The notes under the pieces were generated by a model, which was not told the DNA's origin, ran no database searches, and worked only from the letters and a program-made list of their open reading frames with translations. Position numbers and translations under genes: made by a program. Shown in pieces: positions 32,364-40,239 of a DNA stretch of 64,000 nucleotides (position 1 is its first letter; every line of letters begins with the position of its first letter). The stretch comes from Chthonomonadales bacterium (GTDB lineage Bacteria; Armatimonadota; Chthonomonadetes; Chthonomonadales; CAJBBX01), in assembly GCA_020849275.1 (NCBI GenBank), contig JADLGO010000049.1:45386-109385 (forward strand). The letters run 5' to 3'.

Positions 32364-33617
32364 ATGGCCCACAGCGCATCGACCGCGCCACGCGCCAGCC
32401 GCGCCGACGCGGCACACGGCCGGGCTCCGCGGGACGAGCGCCTGTTCCCCACGTTCTTTGCCGCCGGCTACGAGTGCGCCACGGCACGCATCCGCGACGG
32501 CCGCCGCATCGACGAGCTGTCCACCACGGGCCACGACGCGCGCGCCGTGGCGGACTACCGCACGCTGCGCGCGCTCGGCATCCGCACGGCCCGCGACGGG
32601 GTCCGCTGGAACCTGGTCGACCGCGGGGGGCGGCTCGACTGGAGCAGCGCGATGCCCCGCGTGGAAGCGGCGGAGCGCGAGCGGATCACCGTCATCTGGG
32701 ACCTGTTTCACTACGGCTACCCGGACGACCTGAACCCCTTCGAGAGGCCTTTCGTCGAGCGCTTTGCTCGCTACTGCGCCGCCTTCGCCGCGATGCTGGT
32801 CCGCCGCGGGCACGGCGGGCCGGTGAGCGGTGGACCGCGGAGGCGCTTCTACACGCCGGTGAACGAGATCAGCTTCTTCTCGTGGGCGGGCGGCGAGGTG
32901 GGCAGGTTCGCTCCGTTCGCACTGCGCCGCGGCGGCGAGTTGAAGCGGAGGCTGGTGGAGGCCGCCATCCAGGGAATCAACGCGATTCGCGAGGTGGACC
33001 CGGCGGCGCGGATCGCCAACTGCGACCCGATCGTCCGCGTGGTGGCCCCGGGCGACGCGCCGTGGCTGGAGGAGGAGGCCGCCCGCTTCAACGAGGAGTG
33101 CGTTCTGGAGGCCTGGGACATGCTGGCGGGCCTGCGAGCGCCCGAGCTTGGCGGCAGTTCCGCGCACCTGGACATCGTCGGCGTCAACTACTACGGCGTG
33201 AACCAGTGGGAGCACGGCCGGCCCGAGCGCGTCCTCGGTGACGACGACCCGCGGCGCGCTCCGCTCTCCGCCCTGCTCCGCCACCTCGACGCCCGCTACG
33301 AAGCGCCTCTGTTCGTCTCCGAGACCGCCTCGATCGGCGCCGACCGCCCGCGGTGGCTGCGTGGGATCGGTCTCGAGTGCCTGGAGGCGATCGAGCACGG
33401 AGTCGACCTGCACGGGCTCTGCCTCTACCCGGTGCTGGGTATGCACGACTGGGAGAGCGGCGAGTACCGCGCCATGGGCCTCTGGGACGTGCAGCCCGAC
33501 ATGCGGCGCATACTGCATCGGCCAACGGCCGCGGCGCTTGGCGACCTTCAGACCTGGCACCGCCACGCGTCCGAGCGCCGCGGGCGTCGCGCGCCGGCCC
33601 AGGCCGCCCAGCGGTGA
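32364..33617 (+). CDS. GH1-like TIM-barrel glycosidase or related protein (first of a pair)
   Basis: 417 residues. It resembles glycoside hydrolase family 1 in outline: an early FFAAGYECATARIRDG, the barrel strands with VIWDLFHYGYPDDL, the acid/base segment YTPVNEISFFSW (Glu near residue 167), VGVNYYGVNQWEHG and the nucleophile segment FVSETASIG (Glu near 322). Sequence around the barrel is rather divergent, and the protein is shorter than typical GH1 (about 450). Proteins of this kind occur in nucleotide-sugar or glycan loci and some are fused to dTDP-sugar reductases. No signal peptide is present, so it acts in the cytoplasm. A GTGA overlap couples it to the homologous next gene. Confidence 0.7.
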   Translation: MAHSASTAPRASRADAAHGRAPRDERLFPTFFAAGYECATARIRDGRRIDELSTTGHDARAVADYRTLRALGIRTARDGVRWNLVDRGGRLDWSSAMPRVEAAERERITVIWDLFHYGYPDDLNPFERPFVERFARYCAAFAAMLVRRGHGGPVSGGPRRRFYTPVNEISFFSWAGGEVGRFAPFALRRGGELKRRLVEAAIQGINAIREVDPAARIANCDPIVRVVAPGDAPWLEEEAARFNEECVLEAWDMLAGLRAPELGGSSAHLDIVGVNYYGVNQWEHGRPERVLGDDDPRRAPLSALLRHLDARYEAPLFVSETASIGADRPRWLRGIGLECLEAIEHGVDLHGLCLYPVLGMHDWESGEYRAMGLWDVQPDMRRILHRPTAAALGDLQTWHRHASERRGRRAPAQAAQR

Positions 33618-34882
33618 GGGCAACGGGCGAGGAGGGAGCGGCCTTCGATCTTCGCGACGCCGGCTTCATGTGGGCGGCCGGCATCGAGGACACCTTCGTC
33701 GCCGCGCCCCACCCGCGCACCGGGCGCGTGCTCGACGAGTACGCGCTGACCGAGCACTACGAGCGCTGGGAGGAGGACCTGCGGCTCCTGGCGTCGCTGG
33801 GCGTTCGCACCGCGCGCTACGGGATCCCCTGGTACCGCGTGTGCCCCGGGCCAGGCAGGTACGACTGGCGCTGGACCGACGCCGTGCTCGAGCGCATGGT
33901 GCGCGACCACGGTATAGAGCCCATCCTCGACCTGGTCCACTACGGCACGCCAACCTGGATGGAGCGCGCGTTCGACGACCCCGACTACCCCGCGCGCGTC
34001 GCTGAGTACGCCCACGCCGTCGCCGAGCGCTACCGGGGGCTGGTGCGCTGGTACACGCCTCTCAACGAGCCGCGCATCAACGCCTGGTACGCGGGCCGGC
34101 TGGGATGGTGGCCTCCTTACGGCCGCACGCCGCGTGCCTTCTGCCGCGTGCTGCTGCAACTCTGCCGCGGAATCTGTCTGACGCAGCGGGCGATCGCCGA
34201 CGCGCAGCCGAACGCCGTGCTCGTGCACGTTGACGCCACCGACCTCTACGTCGCGGCGGAGCCTGACCTGCGGACCGTGGCCGATCTGCGCCAGCACATC
34301 GTCTTCCTCGCACTTGACCTCGTCACCGGCCGCGTGGGCCCCGGCCACCCGCTCGTCCACTGGCTCCGCGGGCACGGCGCCTCGGACCACGACCTCGCCT
34401 GGTTCCGTGAGCACGCGGTGCGCCCGCACGTCATCGGCTACAACATGTACCCGATGTTCTCGCGCAAGGAGGTGCGCCGGCGCGGGGGGCGCACCCAGGT
34501 CCGCATCGTCCCCTGCTGGACCGAGACCTTGGACGCCCTCACGCGGCTCTATGCGCGGCGCTACGCACCGAGCCCGCTGATGCTCACGGAGACCGCCTCG
34601 CTCGGGGCCGCGGCGCGGCGCGTTCGATGGATTCGCGACTCGGCGCGCGCCATCGGCGGCCTGCGCGCGGACGGCGTGCCGGTGATCGGCTACACCTTCT
34701 GGCCTCTCTACTCGCTCGTCGCCTGGGCCTACCAGCGTGGTGAGCGCCCGCTTGACGACTACCTGATCGACATGGGCCTCTGGGATCTCCGGCGCGGCGT
34801 CGGCGGGCTCAAGCGCGTGGCCACCCCGGCCGTGGAGGCGTATCGCGAGGCGGTGGCGGCGGGCCCGCCAGCAGGCGCCTGA
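33614..34882 (+). CDS. GH1-like TIM-barrel protein (second of a pair)
   Basis: 422 residues from the GTG at 33614 (GTGA overlap). It shows the same layout as its upstream neighbour: GFMWAAGIEDTFV, YGIPWYRVCPGPGRYDW, LVHYGTPTWMERAF, acid/base TPLNEPRINAWY (Glu near 152), IGYNMYPMFS and the nucleophile MLTETASLG (Glu near 326). The beta-glucosidase-type core (YGxPWYR..P; PTWM) is clearer than in the first copy. Both active-site Glu residues are conserved in both proteins, so both are probably active hydrolases or transglycosylases. The tandem coupling suggests they act together or as a heterodimer. No export signal is seen. The 89 bases after it contain no gene. Confidence 0.75.
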   Translation: MRATGEEGAAFDLRDAGFMWAAGIEDTFVAAPHPRTGRVLDEYALTEHYERWEEDLRLLASLGVRTARYGIPWYRVCPGPGRYDWRWTDAVLERMVRDHGIEPILDLVHYGTPTWMERAFDDPDYPARVAEYAHAVAERYRGLVRWYTPLNEPRINAWYAGRLGWWPPYGRTPRAFCRVLLQLCRGICLTQRAIADAQPNAVLVHVDATDLYVAAEPDLRTVADLRQHIVFLALDLVTGRVGPGHPLVHWLRGHGASDHDLAWFREHAVRPHVIGYNMYPMFSRKEVRRRGGRTQVRIVPCWTETLDALTRLYARRYAPSPLMLTETASLGAAARRVRWIRDSARAIGGLRADGVPVIGYTFWPLYSLVAWAYQRGERPLDDYLIDMGLWDLRRGVGGLKRVATPAVEAYREAVAAGPPAGA

Positions 34883-34971
34883 GCGGGGAACCGGTCTCGG
34901 AGACTCGGCGTCCTTCTCTCCGCAAAGCGCGCGCAAGCCGGCGCGAAGCTCAGCCAGGGGAGATCCTCGCC

Positions 34972-35502
34972 ATGCCGAACCTCGGCGACATCATGACGGC
35001 CAACCCGACCGCCTGCACGCCCGACGCCACGGCCACGCAGGCCGCCCGCATCATGCGGGACCATGACTGCGGCATCGTGCCGGTCGTCGAGGACCCTGGC
35101 ACGATGCGTCTCGTCGGCGTCGTCACGGACCGCGACATCGCCGTGGGCCTGGCCGCCGAGGGCCGGGACCCGGCCGTTGCCTGCGTACACGAGTGCTGGA
35201 CCCAGCAGGTCGCGGCACTGCCCATCAGTGCCAGCCTGGACGAGTGCCGCAATCTGATGGAGGCCCGCCAGGTGCGCCGCGTTCCCATCGTGGACGAGCA
35301 GGGGGCGCTCGTGGGCATCGTGTCGATGGCCGACCTGGCGCAAGAGGTGTCGGACCAGGCGCTCGGAACCACCCTTGCCGAGGTGTCCGAGCCCGACCGC
35401 CGCCAACTGTACGGGGAGGTGAACGAGACGAGCCAGACGGGCAACACCGTGACATGGGTGGACGACCCGGTGGCGCAGCGCGCGATCATTCCGCCTTCGT
35501 AA
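34972..35502 (+). CDS. CBS-pair protein
   Basis: 176 residues, two CBS domains: about residues 1-65 (IMTANPTACTPDATATQAAR, GVVTDRDIAVG) and about 75-135 (VHECWTQQVAALPISAS, GIVSMADLAQEV). The tail VSEPDRRQLYGEVNETSQ is unusual. CBS pairs bind adenosine nucleotides or related ligands and act as energy or stress sensors. A stand-alone pair of this form is common in soil bacteria and has no known partner here. A weak AGGGGAG site precedes the ATG. It is oriented towards the class II aldolase gene, which lies on the opposite strand with 25 bases between the two stops. Confidence 0.85.
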   Translation: MPNLGDIMTANPTACTPDATATQAARIMRDHDCGIVPVVEDPGTMRLVGVVTDRDIAVGLAAEGRDPAVACVHECWTQQVAALPISASLDECRNLMEARQVRRVPIVDEQGALVGIVSMADLAQEVSDQALGTTLAEVSEPDRRQLYGEVNETSQTGNTVTWVDDPVAQRAIIPPS

Positions 35503-35527
35503 GCCCCGGGCGAGCCCCGCGAACGCC

Positions 35528-36172
35528 TCAGCAGCCGGCGGGCGGGCGGCCAACGAGCACGTCGATCTGGCCGCGCTGGTCGGGGGTGAGCGCACGCGCG
35601 CCCTCAAGGCGGGCGGCTATCAGCGTGATGCTGGCGGCGGCCTCCAGCAACTCCATGCGGTCGAACGCCTGCAGGAGGGTGGCGCCCGTCGTGGTGGCGC
35701 CGTGGCTGCGCATCAGGATGCAGGAGGAGCGCGCGGCGCACGCGGCAACGGCGTCGGCCAGTTCGCCGGTGGTCGTCAGGGCGTAGGGCGCCGTCACCGG
35801 CTCGTCGAGCAGCGCGTAGGTCTCCGCCAGCAGGTCGCGGCGGATCGGCGTGTCGGCGCAGGCGAAGGCGGAGGCGCACGGCGGGTGCGCGTGCACCACC
35901 GCGTTGACGGCGCGGCAGCGAGCATAGATTCGCAGGTGCATCAGGAACTCGGAGCTGGGCCGGGCGCCGGCCGTGCGCGATGACCCGTCCAGAGCGAGGA
36001 GCACCACGTCGGCCGCGCGGATGCGCGCCTTGTCCGTTCCGGACGGAGTGATGGCGAAGCCGCCATCGTCCAGTCGGCACGAGACATTGCCCCCGCTCGT
36101 CGTCGTCAGCCGCATCGCGTACAGACGCCGCGCCACGTAGGCCACCTCGCGGCGGGCCGCCTCCTGCTCCAT
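35528..36172 (-). CDS. class II aldolase/adducin-family protein (L-fuculose-phosphate-aldolase-like)
   Basis: 214 residues. The zinc-binding motif VHAHPPCASAF, a further His in RSHGATTTG, and the acidic catalytic residue in SSEFLMHLRIYAR mark the class II aldolase fold (FucA/AraD/MtnB group). TSGGNVSCRLDDG and ITPSGTDKARI are the conserved phosphate-binding segments. Members cleave sugar phosphates such as fuculose-1-phosphate or rhamnulose-1-phosphate, or dehydrate methylthioribulose-1-phosphate. Given the saccharolytic neighbourhood, a deoxy-sugar aldolase is a fair guess, but no kinase or isomerase partner is adjacent. A purine-rich AAGGGAAGG site precedes the ATG. The family usually forms a homotetramer. 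Confidence 0.8.
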   Translation of the reverse strand: MEQEAARREVAYVARRLYAMRLTTTSGGNVSCRLDDGGFAITPSGTDKARIRAADVVLLALDGSSRTAGARPSSEFLMHLRIYARCRAVNAVVHAHPPCASAFACADTPIRRDLLAETYALLDEPVTAPYALTTTGELADAVAACAARSSCILMRSHGATTTGATLLQAFDRMELLEAAASITLIAARLEGARALTPDQRGQIDVLVGRPPAGC

Positions 36173-36266
36173 CGCGCCTTCCCTTCCCGGCGCGCGCGTT
36201 CACCGACTCCGCGGCGCGCCGCCAGCACGCGCTGCACGATCCGTGCCAGCGCACCCCGGCGCACGC

Positions 36267-36303
36267 GCGCCCGTGCCGGCTCTCGCGGAGCCGGCACGGG
36301 CGC
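36267..36303 (-). terminator. terminator-like hairpin after the FlgT/LPP20-like operon
   Basis: A perfect 16-base stem (36267-36282 with 36288-36303, arm GCGCCCGTGCCGGCTC on the plus strand) with a 5-base loop. It lies 26 bases beyond the stop of the three-gene minus-strand operon and about 95 bases before the aldolase start. No T-run follows. Confidence 0.6.
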
Positions 36304-36328
36304 TACGCCGGGAGCGGCGGGCCGCCGC

Positions 36329-37318
36329 CTACCGGTTGGCGTCGACCACGAACACCACGCGGAAGGCGTCCAGGAATCCGCCGGCCCGGTTGGCCGCCAG
36401 GATCCGGTCGGCGTCTGCATCGCTCACCACCACGTCCGAGCGATAGGCGCCCCCCGCGCGCCCGATGGCGCGCACCACCAGCGGCACCTGGCCGGTGCGG
36501 GCGTTGTGCCGCGCGCGCTCGATCGAGCGGGCGTAGACCACGATGCCGTTCTCGATCAACCAGCTCAGGTTCACATCGAGCGTGCCCCAGACCTCGGAAC
36601 CGTCCGGACGGCGGATCTTCGGCGACATGCAGCGCTCCACGCCAAGCCCGCGCGCGTCCACGATCAGCGCGGTGTAGGCGACGCCCCCGGTCGGCTCGCG
36701 CAAGCGCGGCGCCGGCACGCGATCGCGCTGCAGCGCGTCGGAGCCGCCAGAGCGCGGAAGGGGCGATTCCAGCACCTCGGGCGCCGAGGGCGGAGTCGTG
36801 ACGATCGGCGGCGCGGGCGCTTGCGTGGCCGCCCGCTCGCGGCGCGCAAGCTCCGGCACAAAGACCCGCGCGATGCCACGGTCGCCGTAGAGCGGCGTCG
36901 CCACCGTCACCTCCACCATGGCGCCTCCTCCCATACGAACCTGCCGCTCGGCCACCACCTGCGCGCCGCGCAGGATGCCCTTCACCTCGGCGCGGATCTC
37001 ATCACTCGCCTCGGTGAAGTCGCGGCCGGTGGTCTTCGCGTCGATCCGCACGTGGTCGACCACCATCAGCAGGTTCCGCAGGGCGTCGAGCTTGGCGAAG
37101 GTTCGGGCTCGCAGGTAGGCCTTCGCGGCGTTCGGCTCCTTCTGCGAGACGGCGCCCAGGCCCGTCGCGTAGAGCACGCCCTTTTCCCAGTCGATGCGGC
37201 CCCGGTCCGAGACGCGCTCGGACCCCGGCTCGCCGCGGCGCCCGGCCGCGGCGGCGGCGGGCAGCGCCAGCCCGAGGGCCAGCGTCGCCGCCAGTCCTGG
37301 CAGCAACCATCGTCTCAT
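36329..37318 (-). CDS. secreted LPP20-like protein with shared C-terminal domain
   Basis: 329 residues from the ATG at 37318. A signal peptide (LLPGLAATLALGLALPAAAAA) is followed by an LPP20/FlgT-like segment (VLYATGLGAVSQKEPNAAKAY; ARTFAKLDALRNLLMVVD; IRAEVKGILRGAQVVAER). A low-complexity linker of about 40 residues follows. The C-terminal 130 residues (YTALIVDARGLGVERCMSPK through AFRVVFVVDANR) closely match the C-terminal domain of the protein at 38509-39858. That domain has a conserved IDAR/P-x-I motif and a VVVS-D/N-A strand. The function is unknown; the FlgT/LPP20 kin are outer-envelope assembly proteins. It is the last gene of the operon. Confidence 0.7.
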   Translation of the reverse strand: MRRWLLPGLAATLALGLALPAAAAAGRRGEPGSERVSDRGRIDWEKGVLYATGLGAVSQKEPNAAKAYLRARTFAKLDALRNLLMVVDHVRIDAKTTGRDFTEASDEIRAEVKGILRGAQVVAERQVRMGGGAMVEVTVATPLYGDRGIARVFVPELARRERAATQAPAPPIVTTPPSAPEVLESPLPRSGGSDALQRDRVPAPRLREPTGGVAYTALIVDARGLGVERCMSPKIRRPDGSEVWGTLDVNLSWLIENGIVVYARSIERARHNARTGQVPLVVRAIGRAGGAYRSDVVVSDADADRILAANRAGGFLDAFRVVFVVDANR

Positions 37319-37366
37319 CGGCGTCACGTCCTTTCCGGCATCGGCCGGCATGCGGGGCGCGCCCAC

Positions 37367-38476
37367 CTACCGGCGTGAGACCTGGCGAGAGCCCGCGCGC
37401 TCGCACAGGATGAGGGGCCCGCGATCGTTGCGGACTACCAGGCGCAGCCCGGCTCCGCGCGCCGCCGACAGGCGACGGCGCACGGCCCGGGTGTCTAGCG
37501 TTGTGACGAAGCGCAGCGTGACGGCGCCGACCGCCCACTGCTCGGAGAGCATGCGACGGTAGCCGCGCATGGCGCGCACCTGTCGGCGCAGGAGGGCCAG
37601 CGCGTGCGCATCGAGGCCGGACGCGCGCACGGCGACCACGTGGCCTTCCTGCCGCTCGCGCGCCCAGCGGACCAGCAGGCTCTCCGCGAACAGCGCCTCG
37701 TTCGCGGCCAGCAGGCGGCCTGCCGCATCCCGGGCGCTCAGGCGCGCCGCCTCCGCGTCGCTCTCGAAGCTGAAGCCAACCCCGTCTGCGCGCGCGGCAA
37801 GCAGCGCCTCCTCGCTGGCCTCGGAGACCAGGCGCACCGCGATGGCCGTGCGACAGGCGGCCACCACCTCGCCCACGCCGCTCGGAGCGCTCCGGTCGCC
37901 CAGGCGCACGGTGGGCGTTGACCAGAGGCGCACCTCCACGGTGATCTCGGCGGGCCCGGAGGTGGCAACCTCGTAGCCGTCGGCGCGCAGCGCCGCCGTG
38001 AGCGCGGCGCGCGCCTCGGCGGCCGCAGCGCCCTGCCCGGCGTCCACGCGGAGCCGCGGACGCTCCAGGTCCGCGTAGACATCGGCGACATCGGCAAGGC
38101 GGCGGATGACCGGGAGCAATGCGACGCGCGCGCGAACGCTCAGTCGCAGCAGACGCGCGCCGCCGAGCGCCTCCACACGGCGCGAGCCCGGCACGACTTC
38201 CCACGAGCGAATGAACCCCGCCGCACGAGCCTGTACCTCGTCCTCAACCAGCTCGAAGTCGCGGCCCACGCTGCGCGCGCGCAGGAAGATGCCCGCCGCC
38301 TGCTCAACGACGCTGCGCTTGGCCTCCCAGATCGCTTCCTCCTCGGCGGCTGCCGGATCGGCGCCAAGCGCGGCGGCACCCTCGCCCACGGCCACGATCT
38401 CGTCGGCGGCGGGCGCTCGGGCCGCCGCCGGCGAGGCAACGGCGAAGAGCAGCAGGATCGGCCACATCCAGCGCAT
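37367..38476 (-). CDS. secreted FlgT-like protein
   Basis: 369 residues from the ATG at 38476, with GGAGGG six bases upstream. A signal peptide (PILLLFAVASPAAARAP) is followed by the FlgT N-terminal pattern: AAEEEAIWEAKRSVVEQAAG, FLRARSVGRDFELVEDEVQA and GFIRSWEVVPGSRRVEALGG. This stretch resembles the flagellar T-ring protein FlgT and LPP20-type lipoproteins. The middle and C-terminal thirds (VRLWSTPTVRLGDRSAP; QVRAMRGYRRMLSEQWAVG) look like two further repeats of a similar alpha/beta fold (FlgT M/C-like). No flagellar gene is present in the window, so the family name may mislead. It lies between an LPP20-like and a CsgG-like gene. Confidence 0.65.
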   Translation of the reverse strand: MRWMWPILLLFAVASPAAARAPAADEIVAVGEGAAALGADPAAAEEEAIWEAKRSVVEQAAGIFLRARSVGRDFELVEDEVQARAAGFIRSWEVVPGSRRVEALGGARLLRLSVRARVALLPVIRRLADVADVYADLERPRLRVDAGQGAAAAEARAALTAALRADGYEVATSGPAEITVEVRLWSTPTVRLGDRSAPSGVGEVVAACRTAIAVRLVSEASEEALLAARADGVGFSFESDAEAARLSARDAAGRLLAANEALFAESLLVRWARERQEGHVVAVRASGLDAHALALLRRQVRAMRGYRRMLSEQWAVGAVTLRFVTTLDTRAVRRRLSAARGAGLRLVVRNDRGPLILCERAGSRQVSRR

Positions 38477-38508
38477 GGGCGCCCTCCGGAGCGCTCCCCC
38501 GCGAGGCG

Positions 38509-39858
38509 TCAGTCGCCTCGGTCCACGAGCACCGCCACCCTCCAGCGCCACAGAAACCGGCCGCGCTGGTTCTCGCGGCGCACCCGCTCCGCGGTCGCGT
38601 TCGAGACGACCACCTGATCACGGCCAGGGCCTGCCACGTCGAGCGCGCGCACGACGAGCGGCCTCTCGCCGGCGCGGCGGGCCTCGCGCCCGGCCTGGTA
38701 GTAGGAGGCCATGCCGTGGTCCTGCAGATAGTCGTCGCCCGGAAGGTGGCCCGCCTCCGGGTAGACGACGCGGCCGGTCTCGTCGAGGATGCGCAGGCTC
38801 ATCGAGCGGCGGATCGGGCAATCGCGGGCGTCGATGACGAGCCCGGTGTAGGCGCTCGGGTCGGCCGGCCCGCCGACCTCGTCGTCGCGGCGCGCGATGG
38901 GGGCGCCGGCATCGTGTGGGCCGGGGAGCCCGAGCCGGGCGAGAACGAAGTCCATGAAGGCCCAGGTGGCGTTGTCGCGCGGGCGCAGGGGCCGGTCGGC
39001 CGGCCACCAGTCGCGCTCCATCGCGGCGGCGACGTAGGGAAGGCCCCAGGCCGGCGTGTCGGCCATGTCGGGCGGCCGCTGGCCGGCGGGAAGCTCGGCG
39101 ACGTCGGGGAGCTCCGCGGGAGCGATCAACAGCTTGGCGAGGGCGGTGATGGCCCGCAGGCGGCTCACCGGCGCGTCGGGCCGCGTGATGGTGACCGGCG
39201 CGGCGGTGCGCGGCGGCGAGAGGCGCGCGAGCCGGGCCGCCAGGGCGGCCAGGTCGCGCTCGCGCACCACGCCCGATGGACGCACCCCGACCGGCACCAG
39301 GCCGCCCGAGGGCTGCGCGGCCGGCACGGAATCGGTGGCGGGGGCCTCGTCGGAGTCGTCGGGCAGGTCGGAGCCGGCGAGCCCGCGGTGCACCTGCCGC
39401 GCCAGGGTGCGCGCGATGGCGGCCACGTCGGCCGTCGTGCCCCCGGCGTGCGCGCCAGCGCCCGGCACCAGGCAGCCGGTGGCCACGTCCAACACCCGGG
39501 CGTTGACGAGCATCTGGCCGGCGCGCACAAGGTAGCCGCCCACCACGAGCCGGTCGGCGCCCACCATGCGCCCGAGGCGCTTGACCTGGCCAGGCTCGAC
39601 GAGCCCCGTGGACTGCAGCTTGATCTCGCTCAGCGCCTGGCGGATCTGCCGACGCTCGAGCAGGCGCAGCTTATCCGACCGGGAGAGATCGGTCAGCAGG
39701 GAGTCGGCGAGGAAGACGCCGAGATCCCGGTCGGACCCGGAGAAGTCGGCGACCGCCACGGTCAGGCCGGCGGCAGAGAGGGCGGCCCCGGCGCGGGCGG
39801 CAGACGGCGCGAGCATGAGAGCGAAGCCGAGCAGGAGCAGCGCACGGAAGGCGGACAT
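38509..39858 (-). CDS. secreted CsgG/FlgO-like protein with shared C-terminal domain
   Basis: 449 residues from the ATG at 39858, seven bases after AAAGGAGG. A signal peptide precedes a CsgG-fold N-terminal domain: VAVADFSGSDRDLGVFLADS, LLERRQIRQALSEIKLQ and GADRLVVGGYLVRAGQM. This fold is used by curli-type outer-membrane secretion and FlgO/HfaB-type assembly proteins. A long Pro-rich middle with S-layer-homology-like helical segments (LAKLLIAPAELPDVAE; PYVAAAMERDWWPAD) follows. The last 130 residues (YTGLVIDARDCPIRRSMSLR through WRVAVLVDRGD) match the C-terminus of the protein at 36329-37318. First gene of the operon. The role is probably in envelope biogenesis or as a peptidoglycan-anchored assembly factor (inference). 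Confidence 0.7.
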   Translation of the reverse strand: MSAFRALLLLGFALMLAPSAARAGAALSAAGLTVAVADFSGSDRDLGVFLADSLLTDLSRSDKLRLLERRQIRQALSEIKLQSTGLVEPGQVKRLGRMVGADRLVVGGYLVRAGQMLVNARVLDVATGCLVPGAGAHAGGTTADVAAIARTLARQVHRGLAGSDLPDDSDEAPATDSVPAAQPSGGLVPVGVRPSGVVRERDLAALAARLARLSPPRTAAPVTITRPDAPVSRLRAITALAKLLIAPAELPDVAELPAGQRPPDMADTPAWGLPYVAAAMERDWWPADRPLRPRDNATWAFMDFVLARLGLPGPHDAGAPIARRDDEVGGPADPSAYTGLVIDARDCPIRRSMSLRILDETGRVVYPEAGHLPGDDYLQDHGMASYYQAGREARRAGERPLVVRALDVAGPGRDQVVVSNATAERVRRENQRGRFLWRWRVAVLVDRGD

Positions 39859-40239
39859 CGACACCCCTCCTTTCGGGCGCGTCGCGACCGCGAGGCCGGA
39901 CGGCCTCTGCACAGGCTCAGGCTACGAGTCGCGGCTCTCCCCGTTACGCTCTTTTTCCACGACGGGGCGCGACATGGTGCTCCGGCGCGCTCGGGGCGAG
40001 GGCCCGACGGCCAACGAGCAGGCAGTTATTCAGCCCGGCTCACGAAAGCACCTCCTTGCCGCAGGAGCGGATCGTACCCGGCCTGGGCACCGCAGTCGGC
40101 ACGCGCGCACACCGCGCGTGCGCCGCCGGCCCTGCCCGGTCCCCCACGGCGGATCCGCTCCCGCCGCGCCGACAGGAGCACCCCGCCCCACTCGGCGAAC
40201 ATACGGCTGGATATGCCGCCGCGCCCCGGGGAGGACCCT
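39859..40239. other. intergenic region between two divergent operons (no gene seen)
   Basis: The 381 bases contain a 9-base inverted repeat GCACGCGCG...CGCGCGTGC (40098-40106 with 40112-40120, 5-base loop) and a T-rich stretch near 39951-39957. No credible reading frame and no clear -35/-10 pair was found. The promoters for the FlgT-like operon (minus) and the glycan-degradation operon (plus) must lie here. Confidence 0.5.
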
